Shown: positions 1 through 11,734 of the stretch, in pieces | Position numbering within the stretch: the stretch's first letter is position 1 | How the letters are laid out: every line of letters begins with the position of its first letter | Assembly: GCA_039583875.1 (NCBI GenBank) | Contig: CM077150.1 | Location: 5,846,332 to 5,910,331, forward strand | Reading direction: 5' to 3' | DNA from: Platanthera guangdongensis | Taxonomy: Eukaryota; Streptophyta; Magnoliopsida; Asparagales; Orchidaceae | DNA: 64,000 bases | Program-made: the position numbers and the translations under genes | Notes under the pieces: model-generated | The model's input: the letters and a program-made list of their open reading frames with translations, nothing else | The model's database searches: none | What the model was told of the DNA's origin: nothing

Positions 1-180
1 ATCTGTCTAACCGCGCGGCCTGATCGGTCTCCATTATTCTAGCCGCTCAGCCTGTAAATGTTTAGTCCCACATTGTTTGTAGACTCTCTTTCTTATCTCC
101 TCCATTCTATATAAGGGAGGCCATACCTTTGTAAATGATATCTTTTTTGGATAATAAAATTTCATTATTCAAAAGTTTAC
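1..180 (+). repeat. LTR-like fragment (3' part)
   Basis: The stretch contains a CTATATAAGGG TATA-like box at 107-117 and an AATAAA polyadenylation-type signal at 153-158, about 40 bases apart. This spacing is typical of the U3/R/U5 part of a plant LTR. The left end lies outside the window and no partner LTR was found, so this is only a probable LTR relic. Confidence 0.4.
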
Positions 181-223
181 TCGCTTGTTCTCGTCTTTTC
201 TCTTCTTGTCTCTACTTTCTAAC

Positions 224-412
224 ATGGACACAATGGGAAACCCCACTGGGACAGGAGAGTTGATCTTTGCAGATGAGGCATCGATGGAGGCTGCTGTAGC
301 TCTGATAAACGACCAAATAATTGACGGAAACACTATCTCAGCCCACGAGCTCCGCCTATTTGATGTTAACCCAGCATACTACCAACAATATATGAACTAT
401 AATTCAATATGA
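224..412 (+). CDS. small unrecognised ORF, weakly RRM-like
   Basis: A 62-residue reading frame starts at the first ATG downstream of the LTR-like promoter (ATG at 224). The middle part (ELIFADEASMEAAVALIND then IDGNTI) resembles the second half of an RNA-recognition motif, with an aromatic beta-3 strand, an alpha helix and a final beta strand. The first RNP strand is missing, so it would be a partial domain at best. It could be a captured gene fragment carried by the Helitron or the LTR element. No function is assigned. Confidence 0.2.
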   Translation: MDTMGNPTGTGELIFADEASMEAAVALINDQIIDGNTISAHELRLFDVNPAYYQQYMNYNSI

Positions 413-855
413 GCGCATTTACATGTACATATATTTGTTCTTTCAGATCTGGTTTATACTGAATACTTTGTTGATGCTGTAAATATATAAACGAACTGAC
501 AGTTTCAAAAAATCTACATGTTTATCTATATTTGAAAGTACTTATGTACAATACACCCAACTTTTGACTGTATGCTCTCCTCCATATCTTATGCGAATTT
601 ACTGAATGTTTCTCACATTTACATTTTCCTTACAACTACACATATTAGATGCAACCACGTCTGTCCAGCCATGAGTTTGTAAATGCTATTGCCATTTCAT
701 TGTAGCATTCACTTACGTCTTGCTCATACTCCAACTTAAATTACAGTTACCTCTATTTCTCATTCTAATTTATTTGTTAATCTCAAAAAAAAAATTTAAT
801 TTATTTTTCAGTTACTTTCCTCGAAACCACCACTTTCAAGCACTGTATATACACA
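413..855. other. AT-rich spacer upstream of the Helitron
   Basis: There is no convincing ORF or motif. The composition is AT-rich with a T-rich tract just before the first Helitron ORF. The 5' TC terminus of the Helitron probably lies here or further left, but I could not fix it. Confidence 0.4.
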
Positions 856-2760
856 ATGTCTTCACGACGAGTTAGAGTATCCGAAATGTCTGAAGAAGAA
901 CGTCAAATCCATCGAGAGCGAGCACGAGATCGTTTGCGACAATGGCGATCACAGCTCACTGAAGATCAACGGGCCTCACAACGAGCACGGAACAGAGTAA
1001 ATGCACAAGCAAGAAGATCACGCATGTCCGCAGAACGTCATCATGTACCTACTACTATGTCGCTACAGCCACAACTTATACAACAAGAAACTCATCCTCT
1101 GCAACTACAATCATCAAACATTTCGACTGCCCCTACACATCCAGCTGCTATAGTAAACCTACGGTTTTCTACTTTTATATCTGCACATATTGTTTGCGCT
1201 CAAAACATAATCATCTGAACCTTTCTTCTATGATGTTTGCCTCATAAAGTCAGCCACGCGGAAAACGGTGTCATTCATAGATACTCTTCATGTGACACAA
1301 CTTCATTACAACATCGACCACACAATGTGTCATCATCAAATATAGCAGCTACATTATTAACAACAGATGTTACATCAACATCTCAGCAGTTCGAAGCATT
1401 GCATACTGCAAATGAGCATGAACCGATCATTAGAGCAGGTACAATTGCTCTGTCGCCCATCTAATATCCTCTACTTGACCTCTTACACTTCTCTACACTG
1501 CTTCATTTCACCATACGAATCTGTGTCGCGCAGATTTTACTACACCCCAACTTCCTCATCTGCAAACAATCAACGAGCAAAACACATATTATGACGTAGC
1601 CATAAATGCACACAGAATGCTCAATAGAAGCTATCAGACCAAATGCCACAATATAGCTCGAATTTTTGATTCACCGCAACAAATTACACATTTGCAACTA
1701 AAACGGCCATATCTGTGTCGTTACTGCGCAGCAAAATTGTTCGATGGTGAAACACAAACTATGTGCTGCAATAATGGAAGAACAGTCATGCCACCTATAC
1801 CAACACCAATGGAACTACAGATTCTTTTCAGCGAACACTCTGTCGATCACCAAAGATTCATAACAAATGTTCGCTCATACAACCATGTTTTTGCTTTTAC
1901 CTCCATGAGTGTTAAACTGGATCAAAATGTCGCAGTCAATCATCAAGGAGTGTATACATTTCGCGCTCATGGTGCTATATATCACAAAATTGAAACTTTA
2001 CTGCCTGCTGCAAACACAAGACCAAGATATTTGCAATTATTTATTTATGATACTGATCATCAGACTGACTACCGATTGCAAGAAAATGAACAGTTGCACC
2101 GTGCATTACTTGACAAAATAACATCAATCTTAAATATGCACAACCCTTTTGTAGCAATGTTTCGCCAAATTGCGCAAAGACCTGATATTCCCAACTGCAA
2201 GTTGTTGATTAAAGAACGATAATCTGCAGAACTTCAATATACATTACCAATGGCATCACAAGTTGCTGCTATAATTGTTGGTGCTGAAGAATATATGAAG
2301 TCAAACGACCGAAATATTATGGTGGAAAGCATCGACACAGGCTTGGTAACTGTTCCAGAATACACTGGCTATTATGATCCAATGCAATATCCATTATTTT
2401 TTCCTTGCGGAACATATGGTTGGCACGCTGAATATAAAGGACTTAATAACCGACATGTTAGTTGTTGTGACTACTACTATATTCTACAGGTTCGATATTT
2501 CATCTACTATTTTTAATCATGTATTATTTTCATTGTTATCATCATATCCTAAATATTTGTTTTCGGAATGATGCAGATTCGCTCGCCACTTCAATCATTA
2601 CTTTTGCGTGGGTGTCGTCTGTTACAACAATACGTTGTTGATAATTACATTAAAGTTGAAACACAAAAATTACGTTGGATAAAAACAATCAGAAAAATAT
2701 TCGCGCTGAACTATACAACGGACTCCAAGACTGTTTAAATGCTGGAGAAAATAACACCGG
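856..2760 (+). pseudogene. Helitron RepHel N-terminal region (broken)
   Basis: Pieces at 856-1218, 1617-2222, 2250-2490 and 2576-2760 read as the N-terminal part of a plant Helitron transposase. The first is very Arg-rich (MSSRRVRVSEMSEEERQIHR), as is usual for these proteins. The second has a Cys-pair segment (RYCAAKLFDGETQTMCC) followed by the Helitron-like N domain. An intron with a GT start and AG end spans about 2491-2575. A TAA stop interrupts the frame at about 2220, and a one-base shift occurs in an A run near 2685. 1219-1616 holds only degraded fragments. Confidence 0.7.
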
Positions 2761-2838
2761 TATGACGTTCTTCGTACGCATAATTTCTTTAATGTACTAA
2801 CTTACTACTTTGTTTTATATTGTTTGCTTATATTACAG

Positions 2839-3750
2839 AAAATGTTGGTAGACGTGTTATACTACCATCATCATTTGTTGGACGCCCCAGAGATATGTAT
2901 CAACGATACCAAGATGCAATGGCGATTGTGCAGCATTATGGAAGACCAGATATATTTTTGACAATGACATGTAATTCTGCGTGGCCAGAGATTACTAATG
3001 AACTTCTCTCAGGTCAGCGAGCACAATACCGACCTGATTTAGTAACTCGAATTTTTCGTGCAAAATACGAAAAATTAAAAAAAAGATATATTCCATACAC
3101 GTCTTGGGAAAAACAATGAGTCATGTGCACGTTATTGAATTTCAGAAAAGAGGCTTGCCGCATGTACATCTGTTGGTAATGTTCGATGAAAATGACAAAC
3201 TAAACACTCCAGATGACTACGACCGAATTGTTAGTGCCGAACTTCCTTCAGTTTCAAACGAACCGCAATTATACAATGCAGTTGTACAACATATGATACA
3301 CGGACCATGTGGAAACATTAATTACAATGCTCCTTGCATGAAACATGGTGATTACAAAAAAGGATATCCAAAGTGTTATGCTGAGCATACAATTCAAGGA
3401 ACAGACTCCTACCCAATATATCGCAGACGCAATGACGGCAGATCTATTATTTTACGGCGTGCTGGAGACTTTCCAATTGACAATCGTTGGATTGTTCCTT
3501 ACAATCCCTGGCTTCTACTAAAATATGACTGCCACATTAATGTTGAAATTTGCAGTAGTATTCAAAGTATCAAATACTTATACAAATACATTCACAAAGG
3601 TCCAGATTGTATTTCTTTTCAAATTCAACCAGGTCCACAGTACGATGAGCTCTCTAATTATGTTAACGGGCGCTGGATATGTCCCCAGGAGGGCTGCTGG
3701 AAATTATTCAAATTTCATATGAATCAAATATATCCGTCAGTCGTTCGTTT
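2839..3750 (+). pseudogene. Helitron Rep (HUH/Y2 nuclease) segment (broken)
   Basis: This is the rolling-circle nickase part of RepHel. It begins after a TTACAG acceptor at 2838. Family signatures are visible: RPRDMYQRYQDAMAIV, FLTMTCNSAWPEI, the HUH metal-binding motif GLPHVHLLVMF (about 3152-3184), and the two-tyrosine motif KYLYKYIHKG (about 3570-3600) that cleaves and joins DNA in this family. The reading frame changes by one base in an eight-A run near 3080. The segment runs into the next exon after about 3750, but no normal GT donor is visible there. Confidence 0.8.
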
Positions 3751-3875
3751 ACAAATTATTTTTTCAACCTAACATTACCTTCTTACAAAATTCACATTAC
3801 GCTATTATTGCTCTCTTTTGAAAGCGCATCATGTGTTAACATTTGTTACAAAATATTGAAACTTCCTAACTGACA

Positions 3876-4644
3876 GGTTCATCTTCCAAACAAACATCAA
3901 GTACAATTCCACATCCACGAATCTGTTTCTTCTGTTCTGTCAAACGACCGCAACTCAATGACAATGCTCGCCGAATTCTTCACCGTGTACAATAACAACC
4001 AAGAACCTCACCATTACTTATATAGAGACTTTCCAAAACACTACAGATGGAATTCCACTTCAAAAACGTGGAGTAAACGAAAAACAACACAACAAGTTCT
4101 TGGACGAATTTACTCCGTCCATCCTGCAGAAGGCGAGGGGTTCTATTTATGTCTTCTATTAAACCATGTTTCCGCACCAAAATCATTTGATTATCTTCTA
4201 ACAGTACATGATACTCAGTACTCCACTTTCAAACAAGCTGCTGAACAGTACAGTCTAGTTGAAATAGACAATAGCCTCCATGATTGCTTACATGAAGCTC
4301 GCCAATTTAGAATACCTTCAGCACTACGTACTCTTTTCACAACTATTCTGATGTACTGCCAACCGACTAATGTCAGAAAACTGTGGAATGACAACTACTG
4401 CTCCATGACTGAAGATTACATCATGTCGCGTGTTATGAATGATGTCTATGTGACAAATAAACTTCTTCATGAAATCAATTATATTCTTCAACAGCATAAT
4501 AAGAGTACAACTGATTTTGATCTGCTAGAAATCAACACTTTATTCGATACCATGATTGGTTATTCCAACTTAATAGACCATGAACTATCAATTGCTATAT
4601 CAGAATCTGACTTAAACTCTATTGCATTACTTAATGTTTATTAG
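3876..4644 (+). pseudogene. Helitron Rep-helicase linker (broken)
   Basis: After a GACAG acceptor at 3875 the frame continues with VHLPNKHQVQF, a segment that normally follows the Rep domain. It then carries the region typical of the linker between nickase and helicase (for example FPKHYRWNSTSKTWSKRK). It ends in a TAG stop at 4642-4644 that interrupts what should be one polypeptide running on into the Walker A region. Confidence 0.7.
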
Positions 4645-6076
4645 CGGAATGCATATTGCGTTATTACTGAAGCAATACATCATAATGAATGCTCTCTTTT
4701 CTTTGTTGATGGACCTGGAGGCAGTGGTAAAACATTTTTATATCGTTGTTTGCTTGCAAATATGCGAAACATTGGCCACATTATTATAGCTACAGCTTCA
4801 TTTGGAATTGCAGCCACTCTTCTTCCAGGTGGTACGACTGCACATTTGCGCTTTAAAATTCCGATACCAATAAGCGGTACATCATTCTGTAATTTTGGAA
4901 AACTATCTGATACGCATAAACTCCTGGACCGCTGCTCCGCCATCATTTGGGATGAAGCTCCAATGACACATCGCCATGCATTTGAAGCAGTCGATCGATC
5001 AATGATAGATGTTCTTGGAATAAATAAACCTTTCGGTGGTAAAATAATGATAATGGACGGAGATTTCCGTCAAATAGCACCGGTTGTTATTAATGGAACT
5101 AAGGCTCAAATTATCAGTGCGAGCATTGTCAAATCACCTTTGTGGTCAACCGTAAGAGTGCTTCCCTTAACAGAGAATATGAGATCTTCCTCTGATCATG
5201 AATTCTCTACTTTCTTACTCCGCGTTGGTGATGGTGAAGAAATGACTGTTGCAGATGAAATGATCCGAATCACAAATGCTATGACTACTTCATGGGAATG
5301 AGAACAATCAATAGATATGTTAATTAACTCAGTATTCTGTAACATCAACACACATATACACTGTTCAGATTATCTTGCAAATACAGTTTTGCTAACTCCA
5401 CTAAATGAAGATGTCAATCATTTAAACAATAAATGTCTATCACTATTTCCAGGAGAAGATGTCACATACTACTCATTTGACTCTGTGAATGATGACAGAT
5501 ATAATTTATATCCACAAGAGTTTTTGAACAGTTTATCACCCGGAAATCTCTCACCGCATAAACTGTCTTTAAAAAAGGGCGTGCCAATTATGCTACTACG
5601 AAATCTCAACGCCACAACAGGCCTGTGCAATGGGTCACGTCTTCTGTGTCGTCAGTTCAGCAAAAATATCATTGAGGCTGAAATTCTTACTAGAGAACAT
5701 AAAAGGGAAAACAATATTTCTTCCGCGTATACCTTTGAAGAATCCTGAAGATTCAAGGATGCCTTTTGAACTAACGCGCAAACAATTTCCAGTTCGCCTT
5801 AGTTTTGCACTGACAATCAATAAATCACAAGGACAAACTGTGAACAAAATAGGAATTTACTTACCCGGTCATGTTTTTACTCATGGTCAACTATATGTAG
5901 CTCTATCAAGAGCAATGTCTTCATCAAGTACTACAGTACTAATTAAACAAGGATCACTGCCTCCTCACGAGGGTATGTACACAAAAAATGTTATGTTCAA
6001 AGAACTTCTCATTCAATCACACCTACAGGTACATAGCGGGTCATTACATACAATTCATTTTACTGTATACAATTAA
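4645..6076 (+). pseudogene. Helitron Pif1-like helicase segment (broken)
   Basis: This is the SF1B DNA helicase domain of RepHel. Walker A GPGGSGKT is encoded at about 4711-4734 and Walker B IIWDEAPM at about 4942-4965. Then come DGDFRQIAPV, the LTENMR motif, and the C-terminal LTINKSQGQTV and LYVALSRA motifs (about 5812-5915), so every core helicase motif survives in order. Breaks include a TGA stop at 5299-5301 and a frame change at about 5695-5715 in an A/G-rich run. The segment ends at a natural-looking TAA at 6074-6076. Confidence 0.8.
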
Positions 6077-7260
6077 TATTACTGTATTTTACATTTTACA
6101 AGCTTTCCCTCAAAACAATTTCAATGTGCAGTGATGTGTAATGTCAATTGACATATCAAGTACAACTACATCATCTTTCAGCAGCAACAACAACAATCTT
6201 GCCAACACATCTTACAAGTTAAATAGTCTGATCAGAAAACATACGTTTCGTTATTATAATAAATATTCTTTGTTTACTCATTAAAAAAACAAAAATTCTC
6301 TCATATACGTTATAAAATAGACATTCATTTCACAGTTATTGATTACTTTTTTTATAACTGTCAACAATTCGCAGATGGAAAACACAAACTCAGCAGATCA
6401 CCATCTACAGTTACGTACTCCTTCTGCCACGCAACCCAGTAAGTGATTATTAATATTCCTATATATATTTTTACTACCAGACAAATTGCAAATTGAGCCT
6501 GTAACAACTGTTTGACAGATGAACCTGACAACAACACCCCTACAGCTGCCTCAGATGACAACTACTATGATGAGCTCTACCCGCCAACCACAACACGGTG
6601 GTCAGATCTGCCACGAAATGAAATTCTGGGTTTTCGACTACGTATCACAGCTGTACCAGCAGGTCTAACACCACAAAAAGAGTGTAACTATGTATTCACA
6701 ATGATTAGAAGGTAACACATACAAAATAATATGCATTAGATAACGAACATTACTACGATAACTCCATCGTTGTTTGCTAATACCTAATATCACTTTACAT
6801 ATTTCACAACTGCAGAGTCTCTGAATGCCACTGAATAAAATATGACATCAACCACTGTTGTTACTGGTGATCTCCTCCAACTACATATGCACATACCCGA
6901 CTTCTACTATTTTGTATGTGTACATCTTTGTTTTCCTCCTCATGTTCTTATTTTTCTTCTTTTTATTAACATTTCTGTATTATTCGAATATGCTACTACC
7001 ATTATCTTTTATGCTTACTGGAAAAAAAATACATACTGTAATAACATTTCATTGTATATATCTCTCGATGCCGGTACTTGCTTAATTATGATACATATAT
7101 ATGCTGCTTTATATGCTCATCAGTGAATGTGTTTTCACAATAAGGAACATATATTTTATGTACACATTTTAATTATTCATTTCCAACTTCTGATATTGAT
7201 TACACCTTATTACATTGCAACTTACAAAATATTTAAATATTCAAAATTAAATTTCACACT
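6077..7260. other. AT-rich 3' non-coding part of the Helitron
   Basis: This stretch is AT-rich with short ORFs only. A possible extra exon at about 6521-6715, after a TTGACAG acceptor, encodes DEPDNNTPTAASDDNYYDEL and beyond, ending in KECNYVFTMIRR. I do not recognise it. Plant Helitrons sometimes carry an accessory RPA-like ORF, but I cannot show that here. Confidence 0.35.
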
Positions 7261-7469
7261 CAATGTCAAGTCGACAGGGCCAGGCTAAGCTCGCCAAAGG
7301 CGGCCACAACCCAGCATCTGAGCTCGAATCCATAGGACAATCGCCCTACGTCGACCACGCTTCTACCTCCATCTGCTCAAAAAAATCATATATATATGTG
7401 CGTCGTCTTCCAGCATCTTGCGATCTTGCGTCAGAGCCTTTAAATTGTGTTGAATCACTTAGCTTTTTT

Positions 7470-8040
7470 CCGTGCCGCGGTTGCACGTACGATCACACGC
7501 ATTCACAGCCTACGTGCACGCATGCGGATAACGTGTGCATGCGAACTGCGCCAACTCGCAACAACTGTCGTTTGTGATGCCCACACTTTCAATTACGTTG
7601 TAGCGCGTGTCAATTCTTTGCCTGCAACGGCCGCCCGGAGTATCACCCGCAGTGAAATCTTACGTACAAGCACGCGCATATCATGTTCATGCAGGTTGCG
7701 CTGCGTGGCAGCAATTTACTTTTGTGGCACTGAGACTTTCAATTGTGTTGAAACGCATGACAACTCTTTGTGTTCTGAGGCCACCCAGAGGATCATGCGC
7801 AATCGAAGCGTTGGTGCAAGCAACCGAATACCGTGTGCAAACGCCGCCCAGAGTATCACCCGCAGTGAAATCCTATATACAAGCACGCGCATATCATGTG
7901 CATGCAAGCTGCGCTGAGTGTCAGCAATTTGCTTTTGTTGCACCGAGACTTTCAATTGTGCTGAATCGCATGACAATTCTTTTCGTTCTGAGACCACCCA
8001 GATGATCATGCGCAATCGGAGCGTTGGCACAAGCAATCGA
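7470..8040 (+). repeat. imperfect ~213-bp tandem repeats in the Helitron 3' region
   Basis: The motif CACGCGCATATCATGT occurs at 7671 and again at 7884, and the flanking sequence (GAGACTTTCAATTGTG, GATCATGCGCAATCG) repeats with the same spacing. At least two full units and a more diverged partial unit at the left can be seen. Base composition is richer in GC than the Helitron coding part. Short ORFs on both strands here are a product of the repeats. Confidence 0.65.
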
Positions 8041-8050
8041 ATACCGTGTG

Positions 8051-8130
8051 CAGGCGGGCGAAGCCCGTCTGATGCTGCCGAATGCAGCCCGAGAGCATCG
8101 AGCACGGGTGTAGCCCGTGCGAAGATGCTC
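8051..8130 (+). other. GC-rich 3'-terminal hairpins of the Helitron
   Basis: Two adjacent hairpins: one around GCGGGCGAAGCCCGT at about 8053-8068, the other with inner arms GCACGGG/CCCGTGC (8102-8108, 8113-8119) and outer arms GAGCATC/GATGCTC (8093-8099, 8124-8130). Helitrons characteristically end in a short GC hairpin just upstream of CTRR. No CTRR follows directly, so the true terminus is uncertain or has been lost. Confidence 0.55.
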
Positions 8131-8369
8131 GTTTAAATAATATAAACCAGAAAAAAATGCTTCGTAGAAATCCAAGGCTGTAGAGAATAATCCCGGAGCC
8201 GCAGGAAATCTATAATATCCATTAGATCATCTACAAGTTTAGATGAACGGCCGTGATATGGTCATAGCCCCGTTCCGAAGTCCAATTTCTCGCCTGGAGA
8301 AATTGTTGACCCACTTAAAACGCCCGTAGCAGTTTTGGCTCTTCCATCGACGGGGAAGAAGACATATAT
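8131..8369 (+). promoter_or_regulatory. probable original SNAP33 promoter region
   Basis: This single-copy stretch lies directly upstream of the first copy of the SNAP33 5'UTR and directly downstream of the Helitron hairpins. It is absent upstream of the second 5'UTR copy, which suggests that this is the ancestral promoter and that the second copy is a promoter-less duplicate. I see no clear TATA box. The assignment is by position only. Confidence 0.4.
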
Positions 8370-9815
8370 CTAATAATCTCCAAATTTCAAAGCCGTGTTT
8401 TCTTTTTTTCCTTTCATTTCTCCTGCTTCTTCTCCCAGTAGGATCGCGCTTATCGAGTTCCTCGCTTCAGATCTTCGCTGGCCGTGCTTTCTGGTATGTT
8501 CGCCGTGATCGGGATCGCAAGATAGTTTGACATTTTCAGGTGATTCCCATTTTTCCTTAATTTAATCCGTGCATCGATTTCGATTCTTATACAAAATGGC
8601 ACTCGATTCGTCGTCGGCGATTTGGATATTAGCGATTGGATTTTCTTGTTTTTGTTTTGATTTGCGGGCTGGGGTTTGGGGCTTTACGGACCAAGCCGGA
8701 CAAGGGCGGCGAAGTACTAGGGTTTTGATGCTGTTCGAGTTCTTATACGATTTCCGATCTTCTAATTTGAGGATTATCTTGTGATTGAGGGTACTTAATA
8801 GTTTCCGGTGCTCTTGGAGGCTCTGTGTTGAAACTCTAAACCCTTTTCCGATTTGATTTATGCTCTATATAGATTTTGTGTGCTTTTTTTCTGTTCTGGT
8901 AGTTGGTGAAGATTTGGAAGTTATTTTTTATAGGGTTGCATCCAGGTTCAGGCAATCTTTGACTGCTATTTTTTATTTTGATTCCTGGAACTTCAATCTC
9001 CAGTATATAATATTAGCATCTGATGTGAATTATTGAAAAATTTATGGCTGTTGGCATACATGATCTTGAGCTTGTTTGACTTTATTTATTGGTTTGTAGA
9101 TGATAGGAGGAAAGCGGACATTTAACCTTTTGTATGATTTAGGTTGATGGGGATCAAACGGAATCAGAAGTATTTAATGGTCATTTAGGCTAAATCCCTT
9201 TGAACAGTTATAAGGGGGTTTCTAATTAAATTGACCTAGAAGGGATTAAGGGGATTTAAGGATTTAGCTTTCTATTGCAATGAATAATTTAATAGATATG
9301 AAGTTTAGGTATACCTAATATTTACTATGGTATTAAGAATTAATTAGAGTCTAATAAAGCATAATTAATGTTGAACTAAAATTTTCTTTTAATATTTATT
9401 AATGTGAATTGAGCAAAAAATGGGATTTGCGGAGATGAGAATGCTTAGGTGGATCTATGAACACACGAGACTGGATAAAATAGAAATGAATGTATCAGGG
9501 ACAAGTCATGAGTGACACCAATTGCAGAGAAGATGCGAGAAACTCAATTAAGATGGTTTGGACACGTACAAAGGAGACCATTAGAGGCTCCTATTAGGCG
9601 TTGGCAGAGTTTAGTCACTGGGCATTTTAAATGGGGGAGGCGTAGATCAATAAAAACATAAAATGAAACCATATGGCAAGGCATGATGTGCCTGGCCATT
9701 AATGAGATTATGTCTAAAAAGGGGCACAACGGCGACAAAGGATCCATAGAGCCGACCCCATTGTAGTGGGATAAAAATTTGAGTGTTGTTGTATTTATTA
9801 ATGTGAATTAAGTAG
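8370..9815 (+). repeat. segmental duplication copy 1: SNAP33 5'UTR exon and intron 1 start
   Basis: The segment matches 12209-14653 almost line by line (starting AATAATCTCCAAATTTCAAA) until both diverge after AATTAAGTAG. It contains a C/T-rich leader typical of a plant 5'UTR, then CAG|GTGATT (donor at 8540), then a T-rich intron-like sequence. The leader probably forms the untranslated first exon of SNAP33 and would splice to the acceptor at 15600. The duplication contains an older LINE insertion (9411-9792). Confidence 0.7.
9411..9792 (+). mobile_element. 5'-truncated LINE tail, copy 1
   Basis: This is the 3' end of an L1-type LINE. It aligns with the tail of the larger LINE at 31030-31430 (GAGATGAGAATGCTTAGGTG and following). 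It is flanked by a perfect 17-bp target-site duplication, ATTTATTAATGTGAATT (9394-9410 and 9793-9809). The same insertion is present in the second duplicate, so it predates the segmental duplication. Confidence 0.85.
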
Positions 9816-10800
9816 CCTGTGAGAATTCTATTGCTGCAAAAATCAATTATTATATAGGTATGAACCCCTATTTATAGAAAAATGGAGGTAGAGAGAGATT
9901 ACAATAGACGATGTGAGACTAAAATATACAACGCTTATCACAGACGACTAGACGGATAAATAATAACATAACGCACAAGCTGTGCGGTTAGACAAGCTAG
10001 CCGCCCGACAACATAAAGATCGAGATGATATCAACTAAGTAGTTGTCAGTCTCTATCCAACAGCTTGCAGCTATCAGGTGCAACTGGGACAGTTAGATAG
10101 ATCTTAACCTCCAGACCGCAACCACGACTAAGCATTACTGGTCATCGGGCTTTGGCTCTAACAGAATAGTTAGTCCTTGTTAGTCGCTAGACCACACCAC
10201 CATTAACCCCTGCTGACCAACAGACCGTAATGCGGTGAACCTTTGCTGATCACTAGAATCCTCTTGTTTAGGGTGGCACTCCGGTGCAGTTATACAGGAT
10301 AGCTTCCAGACCACCAGACTGCCAAACCAGGCTGCCAAACCAGACCGCCCGGACACCATATGTTCTAACATAGCCTTTGTACAACCCCGTATTTGTCGAG
10401 TGTGCTCGGCTAACCGAAAGTCAGAGCAAGTGCTCAGTTTCATCAGGCACTCGCTGCTTGTCCAGTGTAGTAATAGGCGACCAGAACCTGCGAGCTGATG
10501 TCTCGCCCGTAGACGAGTGGCAGGGTGGCGAGTGCCCACCTTCATCGGGTACTCACTGACCTGACGAGTGGCGAGAGCTCAGTCTCATTGAGTACTCGCC
10601 TCCTAGGCGAGTGGGCTGAGGAGCGCCGACTCACTATTAGAGGATATTCATTTCCATTTTCCATCTTTCTGATAATTTGTTTCTGGCATGCCATTAGCCT
10701 CTCCAGAGAGCGGAGTCTCGCTATTGGAAGACCACTTTGGGCCGCATTTAACAGTATTCAGAAGGCGGGATCTCGCTATTGGCAGACTATCCCCAGAAAA
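9816..10800 (-). repeat. probable LTR-retrotransposon fragment, minus orientation
   Basis: The sequence begins where the two duplicated segments diverge. It contains CCTATTTATAG near 9868 (a TATA box on the - strand) and repeated GCGAGT/ACTCGCC blocks at 10500-10620. These blocks resemble the base style of the LTRs at 58128-63502. No LTR ends or TSD were found. It may be an LTR or a truncated internal region. Confidence 0.35.
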
Positions 10801-11720
10801 TTATAAATCAGCCCATAAACATTTTGGCATGTTGAAGCTGAGGTTGTGCCCACAAAAATAATATTGGCCTCGCAATTAAATCCACCGTAAGATTTTAAGT
10901 CGTCCAATTGACAAAAGACAACACTCAGCCCGCAAACCCTACTTAACCTCCGTCGCAACTCCCCTGATACTCCATCGCAACCCTATTTCTCCTCCGCCAG
11001 AAATCCCGCACTTCAGGCATTAGCTACCACGCACCTTCCCTGTGACGCAACCTCCACGCCGGCTCCTCCCGCACTCCAGACATCATCGACATCAGATTTC
11101 GCCCCACGATCTACTCGCCGGCTCTCTGCACTTTGCCGCCTCTTCCGCATTCCAGGTTTCTCGCCGTCGCATGCCCCTTCTACCCGACAACTTCAACGCC
11201 AACACATCACTGACACCTTCACTACATTTGTTCCTACCGTATAGGCCCGGGGGCGTCCCTTCGCTTCAGATCTGGAAAATACCTTCACAGGTACCTCCAT
11301 TTTCATTGTACCGATCTCCACTCTCCCCATTTCTGCAGTGAAGTGTCATATTTAAATTTCCCTGCAGTTATATTTCTTTGTTCATTTTGATCCTCAAGAT
11401 AATCATCCTCCAAAAAAGCGCTGGAGGAGGCTTCTAACACCGATTCCTTAATATTTTTCTAACTGTCTGGGTTTTATATTAGGTGCTCCAACACTTACTC
11501 TCTACCTATCTTGATCCCTATTCCTGAACGGACTCTGCATCAATCATCAACACAAGAATAGGGTATGCACCTCCCCCTACGCTCGCCTAAATAAATACAT
11601 TCCATTGTTTATGCCATTGTTTATTTCTTTGAAGCTTTCAATCCCCTGCAATCACTGCGCTTATTCTCATTTTTTCTTATTTCTTTGAAGCGTTCAATCC
11701 CCTGCAACAAAAGAATAAGA
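10801..11720. other. unrecognised C-rich and mixed spacer
   Basis: 10940-11340 is C/T-rich and reads like a plant 5'UTR or promoter fragment, with a CTTCACAG|GTACCT junction near 11289. No protein was recognised. It could be a transduplicated gene fragment or retroelement leader. The rest is low-information sequence. Confidence 0.3.
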
Positions 11721-11734
11721 AATTGTGCATATAT

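Larger units (their letters stand above)
856..8130 (+). mobile_element. decayed autonomous Helitron (rolling-circle transposon)
   Basis: The block carries, in the expected order on one strand, a basic N-terminal region, a Helitron N domain, an HUH/Y2 replication initiator and a Pif1-family helicase. It is followed by an imperfect ~213-bp repeat region and GC-rich hairpins at the 3' side. This is the standard RepHel architecture of plant Helitrons, which transpose by a rolling-circle mechanism. The coding part is split by several apparent introns, in-frame stops and frameshifts, so this copy is inactive as read. The 5' TC end and a canonical CTRR 3' end were not found; the outer limits are approximate. 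Confidence 0.75.

Noticed and set aside
7260..8175. Several overlapping frames on both strands
   Set aside because: They lie in the imperfect 213-bp Helitron repeats and share the same translated words in shifted frames.
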